64,000 nt of DNA from Gamsiella multidivaricata (Eukaryota; Mortierellomycota; Mortierellomycetes; Mortierellales; Mortierellaceae): contig NW_026251751.1 in assembly GCF_025024155.1 (NCBI RefSeq), positions 186,001-250,000 of the forward strand, read 5' to 3'. Positions 11,130 through 22,753 of this stretch are shown piece after piece. How positions within the stretch are numbered: the first letter of the stretch is position 1; each line of letters opens with the position of its first letter. Made by a program: the position numbers and the translations under genes. The notes beneath the pieces were generated by a model that ran no database searches, was not told the origin of the DNA, and saw nothing but the letters and a program-made list of their open reading frames with translations.

Positions 11130-14083
11130 ATGTCTTCACGGGCGGGTGATGAGCAGGACACACTCCAGGATGCAATGCGGCAAACGACATTGAATGACAA
11201 AGACCACGCAACCAGTAACGCCAAGACCACAGCCGAGAAAGACACTAGTGCGAGCCCAGCTCTGGATAAGAGTGAACAGGAAGGTGGACAAGACAAAGTC
11301 GAACCAAAGACCGAGGGCAGCGATGAGGATGAGCAACACAGTAAGAAGGAAGGTGATAGTACCTCACCTAAGGATGTCGCCACCAGCAGCGTCTCATTCG
11401 CAGAAGGCATATCGAATGCTGATGATGGGGCTCAAAAGCCCGGTCTGACACGCCGAAAATCTTCCTTGAGTACCATCGGGTATGTTTTACAGATGGATTA
11501 CTGAAGTTTATTGATTGAGCAGAAAGCTGTCGCGTAGCATCTAATCAGGAGTCTCGTTGGTCTTTTGTCCCACACAGGAGTCGATTGAGACGAGCCTCGT
11601 CGATGGAGAAGCACGTCACGATCGTGGACGCGACGGACGACACCACTGCCGGCGAGGAGAAGAGCAGCGCTACCGACGAGCCATCGGAGGAGAGGAACAA
11701 AGATGATGAGGCCACGAAAGAAGAGTTGGCAAAGATCCTGATGCAATTTGATCCGCTTGCGGAGTCCAAGCAACAACAAGGTGAGAACGCTGCCTCCATT
11801 TATTGGGCCCCATGCTATATGCAACATCACTGCTAGAGCCTAATCATTTTAATCTTGTGTTGTGAATAGAAAATAAACCATTAGAGACAGTCATTGAAAG
11901 AGGCATAACTGCTAGTAAGCCGGTCTTGAATCCTTCAGAGACCGTTGCAGCTTCACCAAATCTCTCGCTTTCATCCTCATCCTCGCCAAAAACACCACAG
12001 TTGATGGATTCGCCAAAGATTTCACACGACGTCAAGGTTGCAATGGCCGAGAAGGCTAAAACCGGATCGTCCAAGAAGAGGAGTGAGAGTCGGCAAAAGA
12101 GCTCCCTATCATCAGAGACACCCCGGAGCAGCGAGAAAGGGGCTAGTAATGGAAACAACAGCAACAGCGGCAATCGATCTGAGCCCCCGAAACCTAAAGA
12201 CATTCCGTTCGACTTTCACAAGTTCCTGGAGCAAATGCGGCACAGGAGTGCAGTTCCCATCACGCGCTACTTCCACAGGTGAGGAGCGGATCGAATTGTT
12301 TGAGTGCTCATACATTTGACTGAGTTCATGAAGACGTACTTGTCGCTGACATTCTGGTTTGTGGGGTTCAGCTTCTTGAAAGAGTTTGATAGAAAACCTT
12401 GGACAGTGAACGAGCAGATCAAGATTATCCACGACTTTTTGGACGTAAGTCGTTGCTGTTGTATTCATGCGCGGAAAAAATCCCTCAGAAGGAAGGCGTG
12501 GAAACAGGCGTTAACATACTTATTTTTCGGTTCTATTTTTTGTACAGTTTATTACGGGTAAAATGGAAATGTGTGAGCTATGGAGGAATGCATCCGACCA
12601 GGAGTTTGAGAACGTGAAGGAGGGCATGGAGAAGCTGGTGATGAATCGTCTCTTCGCCTAGTAAGTCCTGCACGCGAGAGGCCTATCCACTTGCAACTTG
12701 ACGATGTGCTTACCAACATTTCAACTATTTATTTACGTCCATAGTACTTTTTCGCCTTCGACAACCGATGATGCTGAGCGGGACGAGGTTCTCACTCAAA
12801 AGATACGGATTTTCCGGTGGGTCAGGGAAGAGCACTTGGATATCCCTTACAGCCCGCACAATGAGGCCTATCTGAACAACGCCCAAGCAGGTAGGAGCAC
12901 AGTGGATTCTTTGGGGCTTTTGCGGACAGACAGGGGCGGACGAATGTACTTACGGATGGTTTTTTTTCCTTCTGCGTTGTTAGAGCTAAAAAAAATCAAC
13001 AGTTACAAGGCCCCGCGCGATAAGGTCATTTGCATTTTGAACTGCTGCAAGTTCATCTTTAGTAAGTGGCTGCAATTGGCCTGAATATGCTGTCTGGTGG
13101 TCCACAGCTGGTACTCATCGTGGTATATGTCTCTAACTTTGTACGATAGCGCTCATCCGGAGATCAGAGGGCAACTCCAAAGGCGCAGATACATTCCTTC
13201 CGATCCTCATCTATGTTGTTTTACGTGCCAACCCTCCAAATCTCGTCTCTAATGTTCAGTATGTATCCATTTCGATACACGGAGGAAAAAATGATAATGA
13301 TGCTTCACGTGGGATATTATAGACCCTAACAGCATTCGATATTGTCTTTTGGGCTGTTTGTTGCATAATTGCACTAGATATATTTCGCGGTTCAGGAACC
13401 CGGAAAAGCAGCAGGCTGAGGCCGGGTATTATCTGGCTTCATTGATGGGGGCGATTTCATTTATCGAGAACCTGGAGGCGAGCTCGCTGTCGATCACACC
13501 CGAGGAGTTTGATCAACAGATTGAGAAGACAATGAATGAGCTCAGTCAAGAAAAGGCAGACGCCATGGCAGCAGCGGCCGAGGCGGCCAGGTCCGCAGCA
13601 GCAATCTCAGCAGCAGCTTCACCGGAGCCAACGATTGGACATAGGAAGCAGAGCAGTAAATTGGCGACGCTCGTTGCCGGGACTGCGGCGATGAGGAATA
13701 GTCAGCAGCGACCAGCTATCAATGAGAAGCAGTATTTGACGGCAGAAGCAGCGCAGCATCAGCAGCACCAACAATATCAGGAAAAGAGCTCACGTCAAAA
13801 TGGCCGGGATTCTACAAGAGCATCGCCAGCGCCTTCAGGGTCTTCGATTTTAAATCCAGCGGCGTCTTTAATCGAGCGTGGGGCAAATTTCGCGACGAAG
13901 ACGATTCAGAAGCCGCTGGATCTGATCGAAAGAATGTTTCAGGATAGCGGCGATGAGGAAGAGATGGCGAAACCGTACCCGCCTCGTCCTGTACAACCAC
14001 AGCAGCAATCACAGCATTTTGGCAGATCTGCTCCTCCGTTGGCTCATCAATCACAGCAGCAGCAGCATTATCATCATCAGCAA

Positions 14084-14119
<36 letters not shown>

Positions 14120-14272
14120 GTTCAGAGGCCGGATACATTAGACAGGGACGATTCGTTCTCGGAATTTGTGTATGTGCCCGCAGGACAACAGATCCAACAG
14201 CCTGTACCACAACAGTCTGGCGGGTTCTTTCAGCAGCAACGAGGATACCCAGGGCTAGGAGTTCAACACGCT

Positions 14273-14308
<36 letters not shown>

Positions 14309-14828
14309 CAAGGGATGGAAGAGTATTTGCAGGCACTGGAGACACTGACAGACATGTTTCCGACATGCGAGCGACAAGTGTGCGACGTGATTTTACAAGC
14401 GAATGATGGACGGCTCAGCCCAAGTATTGACGCGTTGCTTGGTAAGTGAATGTATAATGAGCATGGCAATGTCAATATCACTGTCACTGTCAATATCACT
14501 ATCAATGTCAATGCAGGTGCAAGATACGGATTGAGATACAGATGTTGGGGTTTCTGATGGAATGCTAAAATATGATGGAGGGATTTTACTTTAAAATTTT
14601 TTATTGTGGACCATGATAGAGATTTCATCTGTGAATGATAATCATAAGGGACAGTACGGCAGCCCTGGACTCGACCTTCAAGCGGAACATAGTCAGGAGC
14701 AACAGCCGCAGCCACAGCCACAGCCACAGCAGCCACAGCAGCCACAGCAGCAACAACCGGAAAATCTGATAGAGATTGACAAGGGGATGACGACGACTGA
14801 GGCTTCTTCAAATAAAGAGGATGCATAA
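11130..14828 (+). CDS. VPS9: VPS9-domain guanine nucleotide exchange factor with CUE domain
   Basis: Predicted Rab5/Vps21 exchange factor acting in endosomal and vacuolar sorting. Ten exons fit in phase: 11130-11479, 11578-11780, 11870-12278, 12372-12444, 12548-12660, 12745-12890, 12984-13061, 13150-13258, 13378-14441, 14620-14828, giving 917 aa. The N-terminal third is charged and low complexity. The VPS9 domain is encoded by exons 4-9, with RVRE-like FRWVREEHLDI, NSYKAPRDKVICILNCCKFI, ADTFLPILIYVVL and the tandem-Tyr GYYLASL motif. A polyQ/H-rich linker follows, then a CUE domain (LQALETLTDMFP, then VCDVILQANDGRLS) for ubiquitin binding, and a QP-rich tail. The domain order matches yeast Vps9. 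An alternative last exon from 14517 would end at 14557. The Thr of the usual YYxTN segment appears as Ala here. Confidence 0.88.
14273..14312 (+). repeat. CAG/CAA tract encoding polyglutamine in VPS9
   Basis: Near-pure CAG repeat, then CAA, encoding about 13 consecutive Gln just before the CUE domain. Shorter CAG/CAT clusters precede it from about 13990. Confidence 0.9.
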
Positions 14829-17248
14829 AGGGCGGAGAACAGTCAAGAGACAGAAAAAAAGATGTTCCTGGTGGTGAATAGACTACTTTTTGTTGGAGGC
14901 ACAGGACAGGGCGCCATCCGTGGCGGTACACGTTTGAACAGAAGACCAGACAGTGGTGCGTGAACTTTGATGATCTTTTGGTTTGGTTTATGTTCGTGTG
15001 AACAAAGCATATATTCAGCGCATCCAGCCCAGCACATACCATAGTCTAAGGACCGTAACAAACTGCACATAGCCTTAGCGCGTAAGCACACACACATACA
15101 AGTGGTCTAGTGCAAAGAAGACACAAGGCATACAAACACAAGATGTGCTTGCTTTGCTGTCTTTGCTTGTTTATATTTTTTGTCTCTTCGGGGCTAACGC
15201 TCAGACCGAGACCCGAGATCGAGATCGAGATGCGGCATTTTTGTTTGTTTGTCTGTTTGTCGTCTGTGTCAGGCACAGTCAGCGTTAGGGGGTCGATTGG
15301 ATTGGATTGAGGGTTTTATTCTGTGGAGCAAAAGAATTTGTCGAGCGTGACAACTGGCCAGACTTTGAGAGGGAGCGGTGAGGATTGTTGGTATCCAATT
15401 AGATCATGGTGCGTGAATTCCTATAATTATTATTATTATTATTATTATTGTTGTTGCTATTGTATGGCGATGGAGATAGACTAGCAGGGCGATGCTGTTG
15501 CTGTTGCTGTTGCTGTTGTTGCTGTTATTGTTGTTGTTGTTCGTTATCTGGAATTTACGGAACGATGGCACCATGGGAATGGATTGATAGGGAAGATGCA
15601 AGGTCCACCCCCTGTACTTGATTTAAGGTTGAGCAATGGTCATCTTTTGGCCGAGAGAAGGGTGGACGCAAACGAAGGGAATGTAACGGAGCGAGGAAGG
15701 AAAGGAAAGGAAGGGGGGATATGATGCGGTGAGTGAATGAGTGGGCGAGTGAGTGAAAGTAAAAGAGAAGGAGCGAGAGACAAAGGAGTGGGAGAAGGAT
15801 GAGTACGGGCACGTTGCGAGAAAGAGCGAAATAGAGAGACATTCGCCGCAGCCGAAACAAAAAAAAAAAAAGTGTCATGACCACTTGTTACTTATTTATT
15901 CCCCTTCTTTTTCTCTTTTCTCATTCCTCATTCTCTATTCTTAATTCTCCATTCTCCTTCTCCATTCTTCTTCTCCATTCTCCTTCTCAGCAACCCATCC
16001 CATTCTGACTACGCCCTCAACTGTAATCAACATCATCCACAACAAAGCTACATCGTCCCCTCCCCCTCTCTCTCCCCTCTTCACCCCCCTTTCCCCCCCT
16101 GCTGGATGCCCACAACCTCTTGCACCAGACACACTTATCAATGAAAAAATCTGATCGGTCTTCTTTCTGTCCTCTCCTCTCTCTTCTGTCCCTTTCCCGA
16201 AGACCCGCTGCTGGAGACTCCCTCACCCTCACCGCGTTCCTCTCCCAATTCTACTCCACCTCCTGTCTCGACGATCCTTAAGACCTCGTCTTGCTCTCTC
16301 TCTGTTCCTCTCTCTGTCCTCCTGTACTCTTTGTCTCGTTCTTTTTGTTGCAGATTACTTTTTTCTTTTTAAACCACACGCCGAGGAGGGATCATCTTCA
16401 CCCCTACTCCTTTCATCTACTGCCCCTTTAGACCCCAGTCTCCTCTGACTCCCCTCCCCCCTTCCTCTTTCCGATCTTTTTCTTTGAGTTGGGACCAATC
16501 CTACTCTTGAGGCCAAAGCAGACATCTAGAAGGACAAAGGAATCCACGCGGTAAGTGGCACAGCTGATTGTTTCCTTTCTTTATTTTATTTTTTGCAGAT
16601 CAAGGGTTCAACTGGGGTAGAACAATGGACAATAATACCCATGGGGATGAACTGGAATGGTGTTGTGTTGCAATGTGTTGTCTTTGTTGTCCGCTTGTTA
16701 TTTTTATATCCTGGTGAAGAGGTGGATGAAGCATACAGCAACTACACGAGGTGTTCTATGTTATGCAGATCGCATGTGCAGTTGGTCCCCTTCCAGTGGC
16801 CACTATGGAGGAGGTTATTATCCCTCATCACTCTGTTCTTCTGTTCGCTCTTCCTTCCTTCGTTCCCTCGTTCCCTTATTCCCTCATTTCCTTCCTCCCT
16901 TCCTCCCTTTGCCTTCCGAGTGGGTATGTATGTGTGCGTGTGTGTTCTCCCTCTTACTTTTGTCCACTTGATCCTATCTGCTCCTTTTTTGTCCCCAGTA
17001 CTCCTCTCCTTCGGGAGCAGACGAGGCAGATAAGGCAGAGTGCAAGTGGAGGGATAGGCATGGCCGAATGAAGGCGTTTGTTGTCGATTGAATAGGACTG
17101 AATGGGATTGAACCACATGCCTCTCGCCATGCGGTCTGATATGCTCTGTAAGCATGCACCTGTATCTAACCAGAGTCTTCTCTCTCTAGCTCGCCCGTCC
17201 TCAACTACGTCTCTCCTCGTAACAACCAGCTGCCAACAACCGCCAGCA
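14829..17248. other. Long gap between VPS9 and the phosphatase; simple repeats and possible 5' UTR
   Basis: No conserved coding region recognised. It contains a (TTA)n tract at about 15426-15450, GTT/GCT trinucleotides at about 15490-15540, and a strongly pyrimidine-rich plus strand from about 15890 to 16500. A GTAAGT...TTTTGCAG pair at 16551-16598 could be a 5' UTR intron of the downstream phosphatase. ATGs at 16620-17190 open only short or unconserved frames. Confidence 0.5.
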
Positions 17249-18605
17249 ATGAGCATCCTCGCCAACATGCCCACCCCCAACATGCCTGCCGCCATGTACC
17301 GCTCCTTCTCCTCGGACAGCTCCTCGGCCCCCTCAGCCATGACCGCCATCAACCCCACGACCACCGCTCGACTCCAGCGACTGCCCACCCCACCACGCAG
17401 CCCAGGCCTCGCCCCCCTCGGCAAGCAGTTGACCCTGATCGAACCGCCCATGACTAAGGGCATCCGCTTCCTCATCCTCGACTGCCCCACAGATTCAACC
17501 CTGCCCTTCTACCTCGCGGAATTGAAGCGACACAATGTGACTGATGTCGTTCGCTGCTGTGAGCCAACCTACAGTGCCACCACACTGCAGGCTGAACGCA
17601 TCTCGGTCCACGACTGGCCCTTCCGTGATGGCGCCGTGGTATGTATACACCCCCCTCTCAACACCCTGCTTTTTTTTTTTTTGCCCTGCCCTGTCCTGCC
17701 CCACTATCTATTTTTTACTTTCTGTACGCATGCATGCAAGAGTGCAGGCTGGTTTGTGCCGTTTTTTTTTTTGTCGGACCAATCACCTATATTACTTTTC
17801 GTCTTCGCCTCCAAGGTCAAAAATCTTAATGTTATGACACCCATGATATGTGTATACAATTAACGATGGTTCAATCGGCCATACGGCTGTATTGTCAACT
17901 CGCGAAGGGAGGGGTGAAATGGAAATGAGCAGTGAGATACTTCAACAAGTGAATGAAATCCGAAGAAGACGGACACAGCTCTCTCTCTTTCAGCATTTTT
18001 TTTTTTTTTTGTGGAAGGGTTGTGAAACAGTGCTTATTTTTTGGTGGCGCACAGAGTGATCTGTGCGCGGGAAGGACCTGCAACACCTCCGCCATATCTT
18101 CATACCCTTCCTTATATGTTACTATAAACATACAACGGTACATCAATGGCACATATTTACGGTATTCATTGTACATATTAATGACTAGCCACCAGCCACG
18201 ATTATCAAGAACTGGCTGCAGTTGGTCGACAGCCGCATCGTGAAGCGTCTTCGCCAGCAGCGCAGTGGCTCTCCATCGGCGTCAGCATCGGAGGAGGAAG
18301 ATGAGACACAGGTCCCGACAATTGCAGTCCATTGCGTTGCAGGACTCGGCCGAGCCCCGATTCTGGTGGCGATTGCGATGGTTGAGCTCGGAATGGCGAA
18401 CCTGGACACGATCGAGTTCATCCGTCGCCGTCGCCGTGGATGCTTCAACAGCAACCAGATCCAGTACATTGATGGATACAAGCGCGGCAAGATCTTGAAG
18501 CACGCGCTCGGCAGCGGATCTGCTTCGTCTGCGAATGGAGAGGGAGGATTGATGGCAGGAAGCATGAAGAGCGGATTCAGCAAGATGTTCAGACTCAAGG
18601 CTTGA
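17249..18605 (+). CDS. PRL-type (type IVA) protein tyrosine phosphatase
   Basis: Two exons, 17249-17638 and 18189-18605, phase 0, 268 aa. The general-acid loop reads VHDWPFRDGAVPP, with the first PP supplied by exon 2. The catalytic P-loop reads HCVAGLGRAP, the CX5R motif with the VAGLG signature specific to PRL phosphatases, followed by ILVAIAMVE. These phosphatases act on phosphotyrosine, or bind CNNM magnesium transporters in animals; the fungal role is unsettled. Compared with animal PRLs (~170 aa) this one has a ~68-residue Ser/Pro/Thr-rich N-terminal extension. It also has a Ser/Glu-rich insert (GSPSASASEEEDE) just before the P-loop strand, and it ends FRLKA without a CAAX prenylation box. 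The start was chosen at the first ATG after a likely upstream UTR intron; ATGs upstream in the same frame exist. Confidence 0.88.
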
Positions 18606-19656
18606 CTCTGCGTGGTTGAGCTTCTGAGGAGTACCTGCATCTTGGTGGATCGTTTGAGGGAAGGATGTGACGGAGGACGGAGGAAGGATATGAAAAAGAT
18701 GAATATCTGTAGGCAGGATGCGAGTGAGGCCACAGGCATGGAGCGGAGGAAACTAAGAATGGAGATGGAGATGAAGATGAAGATGAAGATGGAGTTGTTG
18801 CTGATGTTGGCGCCGTTCGAGATGGTTCAGAGAAGGGTGTTGGATCAATGGCGACGATCCAAGAAGGAACAGTGTGAAATACAGAGACATCGAAGACGGC
18901 GACAACGGCGACAACGGCGACATGGGAATCAAAAGCAGGAAAAAGAACACTATGGGCTGTGGAGGAGGAGGAGGAGAAGGCCAGGGCTGGAGAGAAGATT
19001 CGGTCGAGAGAGGGAGCAGGGACGGTTTGTGTATGGCAGCCGTAGTATCGATGTGTTTCAGCAGAAGCACACAGATCAGATCAAGGCAGCAGTTGCTGTG
19101 TCGATAATAAATGAAATCAAAAAAGCAAAATCGACTGCAGGTTGCAGACATGGACCGGAGAACGCTGCACAGGAGCATGAGGAGGATGGGGGAGGAAAGA
19201 AGAAAAGAAGAAGAGAAGAAAAGAGGAAGAATGTGCATTGCAGGAGTTCTTGGGAACGTTGACGCGTTTCTTACTCGTAAACGGTTTGCATTCCTTTTTT
19301 GTATGGGATGGAAATGAATGACAAATCAGACGGGGGCTCCAACGGCGTTTTTGCGTGGGAGATTAAAGCTCCTTTTTTTTTTTTTTTTCTTTTCTTTCCC
19401 TCTCTTTCATTCCACTTCATTCCATTTCCTCACTTCGCTTGCACTCCACTTCATTCTGCTTCATTCCACCTCTCCACTCTCATTCCTCGCCTTTACCAGA
19501 ACTCCACTTGCGGACTTGTGCACCTCACAATTCGACGTTGTCTTTTGAACAGAGTGTTCGTTTTATATATTTTGATCGTTTTTTTTTTTTTTTTGACAAA
19601 CATCCAGTCAATTGAACAGCGGAGAAGGCAGAGTGTTTGTTGTATAGACCAATTCC
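18606..19656. other. Intergenic, no gene recognised
   Basis: Purine-rich plus strand (gatgaagatgaag tract at about 18760-18795), then a T-rich stretch near 19370-19390 and a T run at 19579-19594. Long frames here are Glu/Lys/Arg- or Leu-rich by composition and match no family known to me. Confidence 0.5.
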
Positions 19657-22328
19657 ATGGCCGCGGTCGCATACTCGGCCGTGCCCTCGTCAGAGGAGGA
19701 CAGCCATCATGGGCCACCCGTCAAGGCTCCTCCAGAACGACACCCGCACCAGGACCTGCCGCAGTTCACCGTGAGTTTGCTCGAAACCCTCGATTCGGTT
19801 CGATGTCTTGTATCTCTGTTAGTCCCATCTTCTCATACTAGCGACAAACTAACTAATATTCTCTCCACCTCCATCACCCCCCATTGAACTTTCGTTGCTG
19901 TTTCTTTTTTTTTTTTTTTTTTTTTTTTTAATCGCTTGTCGCTTGCCGCTTGCCGCTTGTCATTTCATAGTGGCGCGCAGTATGGGTCGGAATCGCGATT
20001 GGAACACTGCTCTGCTTCACCAACATGTACTTTGGTCTCCAAACCGGCTGGATCTCGATGATGTCGCTCCAGTCCTCCCTCCTCGGCTTCGCCATCTTCA
20101 AATCCCTCCCGGCCTCCTACTACCGCACCCACCCTCCCTTCGGCCCTGCTGAGAATATCGTTCTCCAGTCGATTGCGGTCGCCACGGGGACGATGCCTCT
20201 CGCAGCCGGGTTCGTCGGTATCATCCCAGCCTTGCAGATGATGACCAAGGAGGATAATCCGCCCCTGGGTCCGATCGTGCTCGGGGCTTGGGAATTGATC
20301 GGGTGGTGTCTAGCGATCGCCTTCTTTGGGGTTTTCATCGCAGTGCCCTTGAGGAAACAGGTGGTCGTGAAGGAAAAGCTGCCGTTTCCGAGTGGGACGG
20401 CTACGGCCCAGATGATCGGGGTCTTGCATAATGCGCCGTTGGTGGTCAAGGAAGGGGTCGAAAGCTCGAGAGGGGAGATCAGGAGAAGAAGAGGGTGGGC
20501 TCCGGAAGATGAGGATGAGGAGGCGACGGTTTTGCACGTAAGTGATGACCAACTGGCGACGAAGACAAAGACAAAGACAAAGACAAAGAAAGGATATGAA
20601 AGCACGGGGAATAGTAAGCCTTTGGGACAGATGGCTCCATTAGGTTCGTCCTCGGCATCCTCTGGAACCGTAAGAGCAACTGCTATAGGATCCAATCAAG
20701 AGAACCAACAAGAGGACCAACAAGACGACGACGCAGAAACAGAAACAGAAGGCAGGATTGAGATTGGAGGCGAGGACGGTGAATTCTCGCTCGACAAGAG
20801 CTTTCTCCAGGAGGACAACTGGCGGATCAACATGGCCGCCCTCGGGGTGTCCTTCACCCTCTCTGGCCTCTACACCGTCCTCTCCTACTTCTTCCCCGTG
20901 ATCGCAGCCATCCCGGTGTTCGACTGGATCTCGGGGATGACGATTGCGTTCGGGGGTCGGTGGCAGTGGTTCTTTACACCATCGCTTTCTTATATCGGTC
21001 AGGGCGTCATCATGGGTTTTCCGACCACGGCGTCCATGTTGTTGGGATGTATTGTTGGATGGGGATTGCTTTCGCCGCTTGCGACGTTGAATGAGTGGGT
21101 GACGGGACCGGTCTGGAGCTCGACCACGGGCGCGAGAGGATGGATCCTTTGGATTTCGCTAGGCGTGATGATTGCGGAATCGATCGTGTCGCTCCTGGGT
21201 GTCGTGGTCCTGTCGCTCGTGGCCCATCATCGGTACATGGTCAAGTCGAGACGATATGAGGAGCGCAGACAACTTTTGGAAGCCAGAGCTGCGCTCGAGG
21301 GGAACGCACATATGGAGGAGTACCATCTACATGACGACGAAGACACCGAGGACGAAGACTCTCCCCCGGATCAGTTGGTTCCACTCAAGGTCTGGGTCTG
21401 TGGATTGATTCTCTCCTCTGCGCTGTGTTTGCTGCTCATCTGGATCGTGTTCAAGGATCAGCATATGCCCGTGTACGCGACCGTACTCGCCTTGGTCCTC
21501 GGATCCTTACTCTCCGTCCTGGGCGTGCGAGCTCTGGGATCCACAGACCTGAATCCCGTCAGCGGCATCGGGAAAGTCTCCCAGTTTGTCTTTGCGGCCG
21601 TCGTACCCGGCGGGATCGTCGCCAACCTCATCGCCGGCGGCATCGCTGAAGCAGGAGCCCAGCAGGCCGGAGACCTCATGCAGGATCTCAAGACTGGTCA
21701 CCTAATGGGCGCCTCGCCCAAGGCACAGTTCTGGGGCCAGCTGATCGGTTCCCTGGCCTCGGTCTTTATCTCTACGGGAGTCTACAAACTCTACTCGTCC
21801 GCTTATGAGTTACCAGGCCGACAGTTCGCAGTCCCGACTGCCAAGGTCTGGTTAGACCTCGCCCGACTCGTCAATGGCCATTCCCTGCCAGAGCACACCG
21901 GTCCCTTCATCCTCGGGTTCTCCCTTCTCTTTGCCGGACTCACGATCCTGACTACTGTCTACTCTGACGCCGCCATCCTCAAGAAACTCGACAAACACGG
22001 CAAGGGCGATGGAGGACGCCCGAAATGGCTGGCCTACGTCCCCTCAGGGATCGCCTTCGCCATCGGGATGTATAACCTTCCCAATTTCACTTTGGCGAGG
22101 TTCGTTGGTGGATTGGTCTCGGTCTGGTGGGACTGGCACTGCAAGCGGTACGCTCACCATCCGCGTGCGAGGTTTGCGAAACTCGGACGCGTCTTTTTGA
22201 TTATCATCGCTTCCGGTTTTGTTCTGGGCGAGGGCACGTTCTCAATTGTGAATCTTATCCTCAAGACCTGTGATGTCCACTCATGGTCTTGTGCTGGATG
22301 TGTCGAGAGTATCTGTGTTTGCAACTAA
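19657..22328 (+). CDS. OPT-family oligopeptide transporter (YGL114W-like)
   Basis: Two exons, 19657-19770 and 19971-22328 (phase 0), 823 aa. A polytopic membrane protein. Exon 2 begins WRAVWVGIAIGTLLCFTN, continues MYFGLQTGWISMMSLQSS (typical first OPT segment), FGPAENIVLQSIAVATG and FPSGTATAQ. Later it has NPVSGIGKVSQFVFAAVVPG and ANLIAGGIAEAGAQQAGD, both characteristic of the OPT/YSL superfamily. A long hydrophilic loop with KTKTKTKTK and acidic repeats splits the N- and C-terminal halves at about 20460-20800. Family members move oligopeptides or metal-peptide conjugates with protons; the substrate here is unknown. It converges on the GH63 gene, 425 bp apart. The last ~20 residues (CDVHSWSC...CN) are unusual and a further short intron there is possible. 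Confidence 0.88.
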
Positions 22329-22706
22329 ATCCAAGGTCCAAAGTCCAAAGTCCTTCCCCTCCCCCTTCCCCATCCCCTTCCCTCGTTTTTTTTTTTTTTT
22401 TTCTTTTTTCTTTTTTGTACATTCATACCCGCTCACTCACTCTTCACTCTTTACTTCTTTTCGCACCTCTTTATTTTTCATACACTTACACTTAATTAAA
22501 GGCTCTGTTTATGAAGATACACGTAAGAACAGTATTGCTCGTCTTTCTTCTTTATTCACATGAATATGATGTCTTTTCCGCTTTGAAAGATTGCGCCTCA
22601 AAGACTGAGTGGAAGGACTATCCGATTCGTCGTCTCGCATAAAAGTATCTGCTAAGAACCGGATATGTTTATAATGACTATATTGATGGACATCGAATGA
22701 CAAAAG

Positions 22707-22737
<31 letters not shown>

Positions 22738-22753
22738 GGGCGACAAGTAAAAT

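Noticed and set aside
13812..14366. Ala-rich minus-strand frame within VPS9
   Set aside because: Antisense of the CAG/polyQ region of a well-supported exon.
14517..14557. Short alternative last exon of VPS9
   Set aside because: It would give a 14-residue end of no character; the acceptor at 14619 gives a longer QP-rich tail in phase. It remains possible as an isoform.
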